Shown one piece after another: positions 24,501 to 37,913 of a stretch of 64,000 nt of DNA. Within the stretch, counting starts at the first letter, position 1. Each line of letters begins with the position of its first letter. The translations under genes and the position numbers were made by a program. Below the pieces are notes generated by a model. The model was not told where the DNA came from. It saw nothing but the letters and a program-made list of their open reading frames with translations, and ran no database searches. The DNA comes from Stromatinia cepivora (taxonomy: Eukaryota > Ascomycota > Leotiomycetes > Helotiales > Sclerotiniaceae): assembly GCA_014898415.1 (NCBI GenBank), contig RCTD01000022.1, positions 1 to 64,000 on the forward strand, written 5' to 3'.

Positions 24501-27100
24501 AATTAAAAAATAAAATATTTGATTCATATTTAAAAAAAATTTAAGAATATTATTGATATTCAAATAATATTTCAAATTCTGAATCGATTTCGGTTAATAC
24601 TTGATCGAGTTTTTTTCGAACTTTTATATTCTTGAATTTAGTTAAAGTAATCAATATTCTTTTTTCTATATATCATTCGTTTTATCAGGAATTTATTATA
24701 TTATCGAATTCTTTTAAAATAATGATAAAAAATTCAATTTGTTTGTCTTTTTTATATTTTAATTGGAACTTATTAGATTTGAATGTATATAAATCGAGGA
24801 TTTCAAATAATATATAAAGAAGCTATTTATAAATCTATAATAATGATATAATTAATTGGGAAGAAAATGGATTGAATTTGAATAGAATCAGGATTTCTTT
24901 CTTTTCAATAAAAATCTGTATTATATTTGTATTTAAAGGTTTTTATTGTATATTATTAATTGCAATTGATCTGTTTAATTGTAAATCTCTTCGGTTTCAA
25001 TATTCTTCGAATTAATTATCTTATTGATCAATATCTTATTGGGTTAATCGATTGATTTTCTATTTACAAAAGAATAATTAGATAACAAGGAAATTATTCG
25101 AATAAAAGATGGTATAGAATCTTTCTTTAAATTATTCGAGATATCGATTGAAGTAATCAAATTTCGTTCAAATCTTTGATAATTAAAATCTATCTAAAAT
25201 AATATTATAACTCTTTAATTCAATAATAAGGAAAGGGATAAAAGATTATTTACAATTATTGATCATTAAATTAAAGAATATAAAATAGATAATAGTATAG
25301 TCTTGTATATTATTATATTCTTTAATTTCAATTGAAGTTTTAAACAGTATAATTCTTGATTTAAATATAGGAAATAAACAAGTAAGGAGTATAATATTAA
25401 TAAAAACGAATTCATTTATTTTAGAATTAATAAATACTCTTGATTAATAAATATAACTATTTTTCGAAAAATTATAAAGAAGAATGAATATTTCTTTTTC
25501 TATAAATTTTGTTAAATCAAGAAATCTTATATTTTATATAATATTTAGAATAAAAACAAAATTTAAACGTTTGATTTTAAATACTTTTCTTTTTTTAAAT
25601 AAGTATTCTATATAGCTTCAATTGTAACTTCTGAACTGAAGTTTTTTTCAGTATCCCGATATTCTTCGAATTCTTTTTATATTATCTTGATCTTATTAAG
25701 ATTATCGATATAAGGTATCAATATATATACTGTTTCAAAAAAGGAAAAGGGCGATGAATATTTAAAATTCGAATAATTATTGAATATAATAAAATTGATA
25801 TATCCAGAAAGGGTATTCCGGAATAAAAACGATTTCAGAAATGTAAAGGTTCCAAAATTGAAGTTGTTAAAACTTTAAAAGGGTGACAAGGGATTTGTAG
25901 TAATTGTTAATTTGCAAGTAATTATAAGAATATCTCATTCAATATAATATTGGTTTCGTTTTTGTAATAAAACTTCATTTTGATTTACTTTAATGAATAT
26001 ATTCACAAATTCTTTTATAATTTTGTAATCCTTGATAGATATTATTATTATTTGTAAGAGAAAATCAGAAATCTTTTATTTGAGATCCTTAAATAGGATT
26101 TTATTATTGATAATCTTCATTTGGATGATAAGTAATTTGAATTTTCTATATTATTTTAGGAAATTATTATATCGAATTGTATTAAGTATAATTTATATCT
26201 TATATTAAAAATAAGCATTATCGATTTTGATTGGGTTCTGATAGATTATTACAAATTGTTCGATCAATTCGAATATTATAAATCGAAATATTTGTATATA
26301 AAAAATATAATAATATATTTATACTTTTGATTCAATTTGATCGATTATATATATATAATATTATATTTCATTTTTAAATAATATAATATACAATTCGAAT
26401 TGTTCTATAATCAATAATTACCACAAACTAGTTTTAGATTCGATATTATTATTAAATTTAATAATAAGATTTATAGATTTTGATATATATATATCTCATT
26501 GCAAATTATAATTAATATAGGAATATAATCTTGATCGATTAAATTGGTTTCTTGAATAAAAGGATCCCTAATTATTATATAGATTATTATTTCCTAAAAA
26601 GAAAAAAGAATTATCGAAGGGTTTTGAATGATTAAATTATCTAATCAAAGTTTTCTTTCTTTGATTTTGGGATCTTCGAATTTACTTAAATAAAGATTTT
26701 TGGATTTCGATTAAAAGAATAAAGAAAGTTTCAGGTACTATTGTTAATCTGAATGTTTATATAAATATCATTTAGGGTTCAGAAAAAGATTATATTGTTA
26801 TAAAGTTTGTTATCATTATAATTTTCAATTATCGATTCTTTTTTTTCAAATTTATAATCATTATATAAAAATCTTATAATTGTAATAGTAATTCAGAAGA
26901 AACAATTGAATTATTGGGAGCATTGATTTTATATATTGGAATCTTCTTTTTATTAATCTTCTTTTTTCTAATAATAATATTATCCAATTCTATATTCATA
27001 TTTTCTTCAAGGGTTTATTGAAATAATTGAAAAGAAAAAGACAACTCTTCAGAATAGGTTTTCGAAGGATCGGGATATACAAAAGAAGGAGTTTATTATA
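21600..27100 (-). pseudogene. RIP-degraded gag-pol of chromovirus C
   Basis: Domain positions follow from colinearity with E. Chromodomain at ~21.6-21.8 kb, integrase ~22.0-23.2 kb, RNase H ~23.2-23.45 kb (complement of 'VYTDYKALKYF'-type text near 23.33 kb). RT is ~23.5-24.9 kb with its 'YFDNILIYF' catalytic block near 24.0 kb, and protease and gag lie rightwards of 25 kb. Dense stops throughout, all RIP-compatible. No intact start was identified. Confidence 0.78.
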
Positions 27101-27276
27101 TTGTGAAAATAATGATATACTTTTAAAAAAATTTATTTTCATCGATTAAATCAAAATAAATCTTTTTTCTTTAAATATAATATTTGTAAAAGTTCATCTA
27201 AAAAAGTATTATTAAAGTAAGATATTATTTGGGAGATTATTAGATAACCGGATATTTATAAATGAATTGTAGATAA

Positions 27277-27558
27277 TATAATGTATAAGAGTTATAGTAG
27301 AGTTGAATAAATAGGATCAATTATATTCCTTAAAATTTATAATTAAAGAATTATAATTTGTAAAGAGTGATTAGATATATATATACAAATACTTATTTAT
27401 AGATTGCAGGATTATGTGTATATATTATTAGGGTTATCATTTTACTATATTAAATCATATGATTCGTAATATATATGTATGGATGATCAGCTTATAAATT
27501 AACATGGGAGATAAGGGGTATCATGTGATTAGCCTTCTGTGGTTTACGATTCGTGACA
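27277..27558 (-). repeat. LTR of element C (right)
   Basis: 282 bp. The outer ~80 bases (GCCTTCTGTGGTTTACGATT, then CGTGACA) are nearly unmutated, while the inner part is RIP-changed (TATAATGTAT for TGTGACGTAT). Confidence 0.93.
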
Positions 27559-27563
27559 ATTAT

Positions 27564-30500
27564 CTACAAAAAGATTTAAATATAAAATATATTTCTTAAA
27601 ACGAATATTTGTATAAATTCTATTAAACAAAATATTATTTATTTCTTCAAAGATATATATAAAAAGATCCTTTAATTTCTTTATTATTTTATAAAATCTA
27701 TATTATTTGAAAATAAGTTTTATATTATAAAATATATCGATTTTTGATCAGAAATTATAATATAGAATTATATTTCCAATTTGAATATTTTTATTTAATA
27801 TTTTGTAATTAAAATTATATTGAAATTTATTATTTTCTTCATAATATTGTTTATAAAGGATTACTTTTTTAATATCTTTATTTAATATTTTTAATTATTG
27901 TATTCTAATAATTAATAAATCTTCCCGGATTTGTATACTTTCCTAATCAAGGATCTTTCAAATCGTATATATAATTTCAAAAAGTAATATAGTTTTCCAC
28001 CTATAAATCAATTCAAATAATATTTTGTTTATCGATTTGTAAATTGAAATATAATTAATAAATAATACTATTTTCAATCATTCAGATTATTTATACCTTT
28101 TTTATAATAAATAGAAAAATATTTCCGTAATAAAATGATGATCTCTTTCCATTATTTTATTGATTTGTAAATGATAAATTTATATCTTAATTTTGTTGAT
28201 TCTATACTTTTCATAATGAATGAATACAATGTTTTTATTTTTAGATCTTTTATCCATAATGATTTCTCCAAAGAAATTATAACAACAAATTATTTTATAA
28301 AAGAATTTAATAATCGCTTTCAAAATAACATTTCATAAAGCTTTAACTTTTATTCAATTATTCAAATCTTTTTATAAGATAACAAAATATTTGAATCCAT
28401 AATTATCAAGTATTTTCATAATATCCATACCAATTTTATATCAAATACTTGAAACCTAAATAATAATCATTAATTTATTTATTTATCTGAATAATCTGAA
28501 TTAATAAATAGAATAAAAAATCATCTAATTTTTCATATCCTTATACATCCCATTCCATTAATAACAATTATACATTTTAGTATATAATAACTCTAAACCT
28601 TTATAACCCAATTCTTTATATATTCGAATCATAATTTTTGCCTTTTCGATTAGATCGTTATCTATTATTATATAAGCAAAAGATAATTCGTTTCCCTGGA
28701 TTCTGAATAAATAACAATCCTTTATATAGAAATTGAAGATTTCCTTTTTAAAAACTTGTTAATGCTTTATTGATATATTTTTAGGTTTCTATAAAATAAT
28801 AATATATTAAATAATCATTTATATCCTTTTATTTTCATTTTCCAAAATTTGAAATAATCTTAAAATTTTGGAATCATTTATACTTATTATTGGATTTATT
28901 TATAATGAATTCAGATCTGTAATAATTGAATTATTAATATCTTTTTTATATTCTTTATTAATATCATCCGAAGTAATTTATAATTGTTATAATAAAATAT
29001 CTATAATAATATTTTTATTTTCAAGAATATATTTGATGTTAAAATCGAAGAATTTGATTCAAGTAATCTATTTTATAATCAAAATACTAAATAAATTTAT
29101 AATTATTTTATTTAACTAAATTATAAATATATTCACATCAATTTCTAAAAGGAAATGAATACTATAAAAATCCTTTTTGTATTTTTATAGAACTTTGAGT
29201 ATTCCTTTATATTCTCTTTTAATAATATTATAATTCTGTTTAATATAATTTTATATACTACTTTCATATTTAATAATAATATAAAACTTATCATTATATA
29301 TTTGATCTAGAACAGCTCTTTATTCTATCAAATTAATATCGATAACGAATATAATAATTCTAATTCCAAATGAATAAATTAATGAAAGAAAGATTAGAAC
29401 CAAAATTAATTTGTTTTTCAATAAAATCATTATAATATTATAATTAATAATCTAAATGAATTTTATATTTTTTTTTAATAATATATAAAAAAGTTTTATA
29501 ATAATAACGAAATTCTCTACTCAAAATCGATAGAAAATATATATCTCAAAAAATATTCTAATCTTATAATCGTTCGAATAAAATAATCATTCAAATATCT
29601 TAATGATTTTAATAGTATCAGGATTTCTTTTTTTAGAATTGATATAATAGTTTACAATTCGGATTTCATTATAATATCATTTGGATTTGATATCAATAAT
29701 GTATTTTGTATATTTAATATATTCTATTATAACATCTAGATTTTTCAGATATTCGACAACAAACTTTTTCAATCTAAATTCAATTTCAATTTCATTATAT
29801 CGAATTCTAGGATTTTTAATTTTAATATCATTCAAGTAAAATATAACAATATCAGATATAATATCCCACAATATCTTTAATATAATCTTTGCAAATTGAA
29901 TAATCAAATTAAGAATTTTTTATAATAAAATAATAAACTTTATCAAATCAAAAAGGATTATAATAACAATAATATTTCTACTCTTTTTATCTAAAAATAT
30001 TTAATTATATCCAAAAAAAAAAGTCAATCAAAGATATTAATGAATATCCAATTATTTGTTCAACAAATTCCTTTAAATTTGAAAGTATATTTATATTTTA
30101 TAAAATTATAATATTTATTTTTATCATTATAGCAACAATATAATATTTACCAATCTTATTTTTCTTAACTAAATACTAAATATTTCGATATAATTCTTCT
30201 TTTTCCTTTAATATACCTCATTTGATACAATCTCTTATTATTTCGATAACTATTAATAAAAAAGCTTTAAAAAATACAAAACCAGAAATTTACCAAATCT
30301 TATATAATATTATCTTGATAATCTATAACAAAGCAATTGAAGATTTGATATTATTAATTTTAATCTAATCAAAAACTAATATTGCTTTTCGATTCTATAA
30401 TAATATAAAGAAAAGTTCCTTTTTATATTCTCAAAATATATCTCCGATATCTAATAATATTAAATATTCTTATATCAATTAGAAACCTTCAAATCTAATA

Positions 30501-31027
30501 TCAAAATATAATATCAAATACTTCAAAAAGAAACCTAATAATTGATATTTAAAATATTTTGTATATTCCAATTTCAATTAATTAAAATTACATTTTAGGA
30601 TCTCTTTCTCAATATATTTTATTTCATCCAAAAATTTTATTTTATCCTTCTTTTTTTTATATATATTATTAATTGAAATAAGAATTTTGGATTTAATATT
30701 AATTAATTTCTTTCAAACATTACTTTCTACCTTAAGTTTTTCTAAATCGAAATAAATACTATTAATAATAAAGTATTCCTGAAATCCCTTTAATTTCGAA
30801 TTTTCAATATTATCAAATATATCTTCGATATCAAAATCAAAATTAATTCGAATAATATTAATACTAAATCCTATAGAATTTAAGATTATCTTAAAATTTG
30901 GAATATCAATCAAGAATTCTAAGAAATGATTTTTAACGAATTCTTCAAATTTCCTTTTACTTTTAATAATATTTAAGATTTTTGGAAAATCATTAATATA
31001 ATCCTTAAGATTTATATTATTTATTCT
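27564..31027 (-). pseudogene. RIP-degraded gypsy pol of element B
   Basis: Homologous to pol of A. The open stretch at 29677-29907 contains RT with 'FYLNDI' (one catalytic aspartate turned to Asn), followed by the family's 'RLKKFVVEYLKNLD' helix. The RNase H end is at ~29.0 kb and the integrase H2C2 region at ~28.6 kb. The frame is -1 relative to gag-protease, as in A. Confidence 0.85.
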
Positions 31028-33678
31028 TTTTCTAATTTCTTAAAATCAATCTTTATAATATTTATTTTATATTTTGATTTAATTATTCAATAATCAATCC
31101 TATTAATATTATTATCATTAATAATTTATATAATCTATTTATTTCCTTTGTATTCAAAATTGATCTTTTTTATAAATAAATATAATATTTTTAATAATAA
31201 TGAATCTTTGATGTTATTTAAAATAAAGATATCAATAATATTCTTAATTCTTTCAAAATTGATTTTTATATCTTTAATTAATTTATATAAAATAATAATA
31301 TTTCTATTAAAAATAATTATTATTATTTTATATTCGTATATTATAAATTTCAATTCTTTTACAATTTTCAGATTTATTATATTGATTATCGATCCTGAAT
31401 CAATAATATCATTAATCTTGATATTTTTATTTATAAAGATTATAATAATAGTAGGTATATTATATATCTCTTTTAATTAATAATTAAAGGAAATATTTAA
31501 ATGATTAATAATTATTAAAGTTATTATAGTTTTTTTAACAGGAATTTCTGAATTTCTGAAAAACTTTCTTTATTCTTTGATATCTGTGATTAATACTTTT
31601 TTAAAAGTTTGTTTGAAAAGATTTGGTATATATATAAAGATAATCCCAATTATTATTAGGATTTCGATTCTATAAATCCGTTTTAAGATTTTTATTAAGG
31701 ATTTTATAATATAAATAATAATTAATATTTACTTTTTTATTCTTAAAGATTTAATATAAAAATTAAATGTTTTATTTTTTTGTATTATATTATTTTCATC
31801 AAATTCAAAAAAGTTTTCCCCTTTTTAAGATTCTTTTGCTTCGTTTTCTTCATTTTCATTAATATCTATAATTTCATTTTTATTAAAGAATTCTTTCTTT
31901 AATCTTTCTTTTTCAATTTGATTCATTATTTTGAATAATATCTTTCAAAGAATATTTAATGATTTTTGAGGTTTATCAATTCTATTCTATTCTATTGATT
32001 TAAACTTTTTAAATAATCGGCTTTATAATTTTAAAGCTTCTTTAGATTAAATAGTTATATTGATATTAATAATTTCCCCTCCTCAATAATTGATATTATT
32101 TATAAATATATTCTTTACAATTTCGATACTAAAAACTCCGAGATTCGGCGAATTATTCTCAATATTGAATTTCTTCAATCACTTCTTTTATTAACCAAAC
32201 TCATAAATTTTTATGTATATTTCAATCTAATAACTTTTTAGAAAGTTTTTTTACTTAAAAATTGAAAAAAGATTAAAATATCTTTTAGAACCAAATATAA
32301 AAATTCTATATTCATTATAATAATATAATCCAATATTAATATTATCGATCTTCTTAAAACAATTTTGTTTTATAATATAATCATTATTATAAAAAGATCT
32401 TTCAAAATAATAATAATAAAGATAATCCTTTTTATAAACTTTATTTATATCAAAAAGAATCCTCTTCTATTTATTTTGAATAAGATAATTATTATATCTT
32501 ATATTATCTTTTCGATAAATAATTTGATATTATAATAACGAAAAGAATAACTTCGAATCCTTTATATTTTTGATTCTTGCCTTTAAATAATTCATATTGA
32601 ATTTGTTCAAAAAATTAATGATTTCATTTATAATATTCTTTATCTTTTATCTTTGAGAATAAGATTTTGTATTGGTATTAAAGATAAATAGAGTTTTTAT
32701 ATATTTATATATAACCTAGGAAATAATAATTTAATGAAATTTAGGTCTTTTATAAATTCAGATAATAGAATCTTTAGAAAAGTATTATTTGTAAATTTCA
32801 TTTATTATTCTTTTGAAATTCATAAAAATAGGATCATCGAGATTAATTTTAAATTATCTAGTAATTTTCTTTCCCATTTGGATATATAAATTATATAGAA
32901 ATATTCTTTTAGCTTCGAATTCGATGATTATATAATTATCAATAAATTGAATAATCGAAAGTATGAATTTGGTAATATAATCCTTTATTATTATTGGATT
33001 TGTATTATAATCCCCTTTATTCTTATTATATTAATTATTAACAAATTGATCAAGAAAGTTTTGGATATTTGTTATTTACTAAATATTGTAATTACAAAAG
33101 TATCAAAGTAATACTGATTTCAATCTTCCTTTCTAATTATATCTAATAGAATTATATTCCAATATAAATTTGATTTGAACAATAATAGTATAATTATAAT
33201 ATTAAGAAAATCGAATTCGTATTTCCTTATCGGATATACTGCAATCAATTTGTAAAGCATCCCAAATTGTAAGGAAGTCAGATATATCGATTCTGTTGAA
33301 AATGAGAGTAATAATACTTTTAATATATAATATAATAAAGAATATATATATATAATCCTTAATATAAATAACAAATGAAATTTTTAGTAAATTTTATTAT
33401 TATTGATTTATTTCTTTTTCTTTTTTGATTTTTTTTGTTTTTTCTTTTTTTTTAATAGGATTTCTATTATCATCAATAAAAAGTTCTTCGATAGATTCAA
33501 AAAAATCGATAATTGGAATAATAATATTATCCTTTGATTTTTGAAAAATATTTTATAAGAGATTCAATTTTATAAATAAATGAAAGTTATTCATTATATT
33601 ATTATGATTTGGTTGAAAAGTATTTGATTTGTTAGAATTTGATTCAATATTTGGTTTTCAATAATTTTCAATATTTAT
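31021..33678 (-). pseudogene. RIP-degraded gag-protease of element B
   Basis: 886 codons, the same length as in A. The start codon is changed to ATA at 33676-33678. The protease region lies at ~31.1-31.45 kb and keeps 'LLLKILYLF', and its active-site Asp-Ser-Gly region is still readable near 31.4 kb. The gag core is opposite 33.1-33.4 kb. Confidence 0.82.
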
Positions 33679-34367
33679 AATTTTTTTTTTGATAAATTTT
33701 CAAAAGAAAAAGAAAAATATATATAATTCTTTTTAGGGTTTTCCTTTTTTTAAAGGAATATATAAATTTCAAATCCTTTAGTTAAAAGTTTTTTAAGATA
33801 TATTTTAAATTTTTGATTGTTGATATTAAAAATGATAATTTAGTATATTATACCCAACCCCCCCCATTACTTTAATATATATTTAAATATTCAAATAGTT
33901 TTAGAGGTATATAAAACATTCAAAGTTCTTTAATATGATTGATTACATTTAGTTAAGATTGTTCTCGGGATTGGAGTTTTCTTATTCGCAAAGATAAATA
34001 ATTCGTTTATAAATAGGGATTCTATTGTATTTGGAATTCTAATATATTTTTGGTATTATTAATTATATCCTTGAATAGGATCTTCATTAATATATTTCTT
34101 TCAAAGTAGAAAATAGAATAATGGTTTTACTGAAAAATAATTTGTCTTTGATATAATGGATAAATACAAATAAAAGAATTTCGATGATCAAAACTTCCTT
34201 ATTTAAAATTTAGCAATTCTATATTTTTGAAAGAATTATTCTTTCAGGGTTAATTCTATTCCCTTATTTATAAATTACTAATTCTATTTTCTTTTTAATT
34301 ATGATTTCTTTATAGATATATTTATATAATATAAATTATACAATTCAATCTCTGTGTAAATCATTAT

Positions 34368-34658
34368 TGTAAAAAAAGTAGATCGAAATATATATGTCCC
34401 GATAATATACTACAAAAGGAAATGAGAATTGGAATTGATCAGATTATATTATAAAAGCTTTAAATAGTAAAACTAATAAGTTTAGATAATGATTTGGATT
34501 GTATACAAATGAGGTACAAAAAGATTAATGGAAAACGATTGATTTCTTTTAAAGAGAAAAGAGCAGAACCCTCTTTTATATCTAATTACAAAGAGTTATA
34601 TAACTATATAACTACGAACTAGCTATATATTAGGCCTTGATATCCCAACTTTCTCACA
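34368..34658 (-). repeat. LTR of element B (5' LTR of the minus-strand element)
   Basis: 291 bp, ends TTTCTCACA, followed by ATAT at 34659-34662. Its inner end adjoins ATAATGATTTACACAGAG on -, probably the primer-binding site. Confidence 0.92.
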
Positions 34659-34662
34659 ATAT

Positions 34663-35631
34663 ATTAATCCAAAGTATATTATTATAATTCTTTTCTTTGT
34701 AAACAATATTCGGGTTATTTATTATAAGAAAAACAAATCAATTATTATAAGGATTATTAAAAGAATCAAAACTGTATATGAATTACAAAATCTAGAAAAT
34801 ATTAAATGATTCCTAGATATATGTATACTCTATAATCGATTCAAGAAAAAGCTATAATTAATCTATAATATATATATTGAAAAGATTATTAAGAAATTCA
34901 AGGTGATAAATAGAACAATAAATATATCGCTTTCGATAATAGTATTTCGGAAAAATCAGGATCAAACTCTTATATATATTATAAAAATGTATCAAAAGAA
35001 AATAAGATCAATATTATATACTGTAATCATTATAAAAACAGATATATTATTCGTTATTTTGCAATTGAATTATTATTTAATTAATTTATCGAATAATTAT
35101 ATAAAAACTATTGATTACTATTTATAATATCTATGGAATATAAGGTATTTCGTAATCTAATATAATGATGATCAAATACCATAATTTTTCGTTTTTTCAG
35201 ATATTTCTTTTATAAATGATCCAGATATTTATCGATTATTTTAAGGATATATTATATCCTTTTTCGGTAGTTTAATTATATAGAAAGTATTTAAGTAAGA
35301 TATTATAATTATTTCGATTATCGAAACAAAGTTTCTCGAAATTGAATATATATCAAAAGAAATTATAATAATCCTATATTTTTTAAAACAGATTAATCTA
35401 ATAATGAAAAAATCTGTAATAATCTTTTATGATAATTAATAAATGATTAGATTAATGATCAATAAAAACAAATAGATTATTATAAAACTATATTATATCG
35501 ATATTCAAAATATATAGTTATATTAAGAATATTCAAAAAAGAATTTTTATATAATTTATCTATCGACCATTAATATAATTATTGATGGACTTATTAAGAA
35601 TCTTATAAAACAAAAATTCGAATACTTTTAA
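34663..35631 (+). pseudogene. RIP-degraded C-terminal RT and RNase H of copia element G
   Basis: One frame with few stops. The catalytic motif reads FVNN at 34696-34707 (YVDD with both Asp changed to Asn). It is followed by copia RT text ('YELQNLENIK*FLDI', 'YIEKIIKKFKV') and then RNase H, with 'FSDISFINDPDIYR', 'ETKFLEIEYISKE' and a C-terminal 'DGLIKNLIKQKFEYF' before TAA at 35629-35631. These match the canonical 'SDASFADD', 'EAEYLAL' and 'ADGLTKAL' blocks of Ty1/copia RNase H. Confidence 0.88.
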
Positions 35632-35883
35632 TTCTTTCTTAATTTATAAGATATAAATAATAGAATTATAAAACTTGAATAATAACAACCTGGATTATAA
35701 AATTTGAGTAACAATAATCTGGAATTTGTAATTCTTTTCTTTAATATAAATAAAATAAATTCTATTTGGTATTCTAAATTATTATACTTTTTTATAATAT
35801 ACTTCAATTCGTATACTCTATATCCATTAAAAAACAAAGAATAATCAAGATCGATTATTCTTTCATTTTTTATCTTTCTATTC

Positions 35884-36720
35884 TTAAAGAAAAATAAGTT
35901 TCTTTTTAAACTTAATAATTTGAAGTTCAAATAAAAGAATTTCAGAATTATTTATAATAATTAATAAATAAAGAATAATTGAAGCAATTAAAGTTATTAA
36001 TACTATTGGTATTATAAAAGCCAAAAGATTATCCCTTCTTTCTTTTTTCTTTGAATATATTATCTATTCTTTTTTCCTTTTCTTTTTTATTACTTTCTTT
36101 CTTTCATCTTTATTATTGCTTTCCGAAATCACAATATACTTCCTTTATTCAGCCTTTCAAGGATTCTAATAAATAATATAACAAGAAGAAAGAGAACAAT
36201 AATGTAAAAACGAAGAAACAACTTTTCTTTTCTCCTTGATCTTTAGTATTATCTTTATTATAATTCTGTATTCCTATTTGGATTATATAACCAATGATCA
36301 ATATATTATAAAGATAGAGGATAAACAAAGAATTTATTTTCGAATTTTGTTATAAATAATAATATAATAATCTACTAAAAAATAAAGGAAAATTAATAAG
36401 GGAATATACAAATAAATATTATAATTCCAATATCGATGATTATTTGATTTAAAAGAATCAATAAAGTATTTACTATAGAAATTATATCTTTCAATAATCA
36501 ATGATTTTATATATCGAATATATAAATAATCGTTCCTTTCTTTATAATTCCCTTTATCTTTTATTTTGATTGAAAAGCCAATAATTTTTGATGATCTTTT
36601 TTTTTTCTTTTCTTTATTTGATTTATCATCCGAAAAATCCAGTATCAAAGGATCGAATGGATCGTTATTATTAGATAAAGAAATTCTCCTTTTTTTCTTT
36701 TCTTTATTGAATAATCCTTG
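35884..36720 (-). pseudogene. Antisense reading frame between pol and 3' LTR of element G
   Basis: A 279-codon minus-strand frame with about eight RIP-type stops. It opens with a Lys/Arg-rich stretch (KEKKKRR), then an acidic 'LDFSDDKSNKEKKKKRSS' segment. A hydrophobic segment 'YLYIPLLIFLYFLVDYY' follows at ~36.38 kb, then a very basic stretch, then a second hydrophobic segment, 'FIIPIVLITLIASIILYLL', near 35.97 kb. The second segment, flanked by charged residues, looks like a transmembrane helix. I do not recognise a family. Antisense ORFs with membrane segments are known between pol and the 3' LTR of some plant LTR elements, and this position is the same. Only one copy is present here, so conservation cannot be tested. 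Confidence 0.45.
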
Positions 36721-37564
36721 TTTCGATAATTATAAATATAGAATTAATAAAACCTTTTAAATATATAATAAAATTCAAAAACGAAATTTACTTCTAAATT
36801 ATTATTTGAATCTATAATAAACAATTGATCATAATAAATAATAATTCCTTTAATAAAGGGAAATGGTTTTTGAAATAAATAATTGTATATTATTCTAAAA
36901 ACAGATTTAATTAAGTTATATTTTTAAAGATCAATATTTTAGTTTATTATCTATATTAGATTTATTAATTTTTTCTATTTGATTTGTTGATTTCTTGAAG
37001 AAATATTGGGATTTTCTTTCGTATTCGATTTTCTCAAAGCTTTCTTTTCAACTGTTATTTACCTAATACAATTGAAATTCGTTTATTTAGCCTTTTTAGA
37101 CCCCGAAATCTTAGATATAATAATGATCAATAAAAACTTGATTAAAACAAAAACAAAAATGCAAAAAAAGAGTTTATATATCTTTAAAAATTTATTTATT
37201 TTATTTCATTATTATAATTAATATATTATAATTTAACAATTATATATATTTTCAATTACTATATTACAGAATCGATTATTCTTTTGTATTCTTCTAATAG
37301 AAAACTTTCTTTTTATTATTCAAAATCTTGATTTCGAAGAATATCATATATAACAAACCAAAAATCAAGAGATATTTATGATTTATATATAATCAAATTC
37401 TTCCCTATTCCAAAAATACCAGAATCATTTTAGATTTATATATTATATTACTCCTTTATTGATATTTATTTATAATTGTCTTATATATTCTTTTACAAAT
37501 TAATTGAATTACCATTTTCTATACTTTTCCATTTATTTCAAATCACTCTTCGATCTGGGGAATA
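36721..37564 (+). other. 3' part of element G without a recognisable gene
   Basis: AT-rich. Two short open stretches (36566-36760 and 37006-37221 on +) have no similarity I can name. A purine run (CTGGGGAA, 37555-37562) immediately before the 3' LTR is the probable polypurine tract. Confidence 0.45.
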
Positions 37565-37877
37565 TATTATAGAAAACCCTATAATCCCTTATATTCTACA
37601 AAAAATCAAAACATATACTTTCCAACCAGAATAAAGAATCTTCTAACCCTTACCAATCTTTTCGATTGATAAGATGATTCTGATATACTAATAAACAAAA
37701 ATCTAATCTAATTAAAATATATATCGATTAAATAATCATTTATTTGTTCTATATATACAGTTCTTGATTCATATAATCAAAAGCAAATCATTCAATTCTT
37801 TTACTCTACCAATCACATATACCATCTATTCCCCGATCCCTGAAAGTGCTCTGTAGTCATACTATCCCATGATAATA
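37565..37877 (+). repeat. 3' LTR of element G
   Basis: 313 bp, homologous to 89-398. RIP has changed different cytosines in the two copies: this one keeps more C, the other more G. Confidence 0.85.
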
Positions 37878-37913
37878 TTAATATTATATCTGAATATCTA
37901 TATATAGATAATT

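Larger units (their letters stand above)
20511..27558 (-). mobile_element. Element C: chromodomain Ty3/gypsy retrotransposon (chromovirus) inserted in B
   Basis: 7,048 bp with 282-bp LTRs and an exact 5-bp duplication ATTAT (20506-20510 and 27559-27563). It is colinear with E in reverse orientation. The E reading frames (protease, RT, RNase H, integrase, chromodomain) place C on the - strand. An 11-C run beside the left LTR is the complement of its polypurine tract. Strongly RIP-mutated, except at the outer edges of both LTRs. Confidence 0.93.
16361..34658 (-). mobile_element. Element B: second copy of the 11.2-kb gypsy family, inserted in G and split by C
   Basis: 291-bp LTRs at both ends, with 4-bp duplication ATAT outside (16357-16360 and 34659-34662). 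Without C and its TSD it is 11,245 bp, against 11,217 for A. Gene order and frame offsets are identical to A. It is more heavily RIP-mutated than A, and often on the opposite strand. C entered at the C-terminal end of pol. Confidence 0.92.
89..37877 (+). mobile_element. Element G: Ty1/copia LTR retrotransposon, interrupted by elements A and B
   Basis: Two related ~310-bp LTRs (89-398 and 37565-37877) face the same way. The identical octamer TTAATATT lies just outside both (81-88 and 37878-37885). Removing A with its TSD and B with its TSD leaves 8,266 bp. In between are copia-type protease, integrase and RT/RNase H relics in copia order (PR-IN-RT-RH), all on the + strand. A entered between integrase and RT, and B entered inside RT, just before the catalytic motif. 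Heavily RIP-mutated. The 8-bp flanking match is longer than the 5 bp usual for copia. It may be a 5-bp duplication extended by chance in AT-rich DNA, or my LTR edges may be slightly off. Confidence 0.85.
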
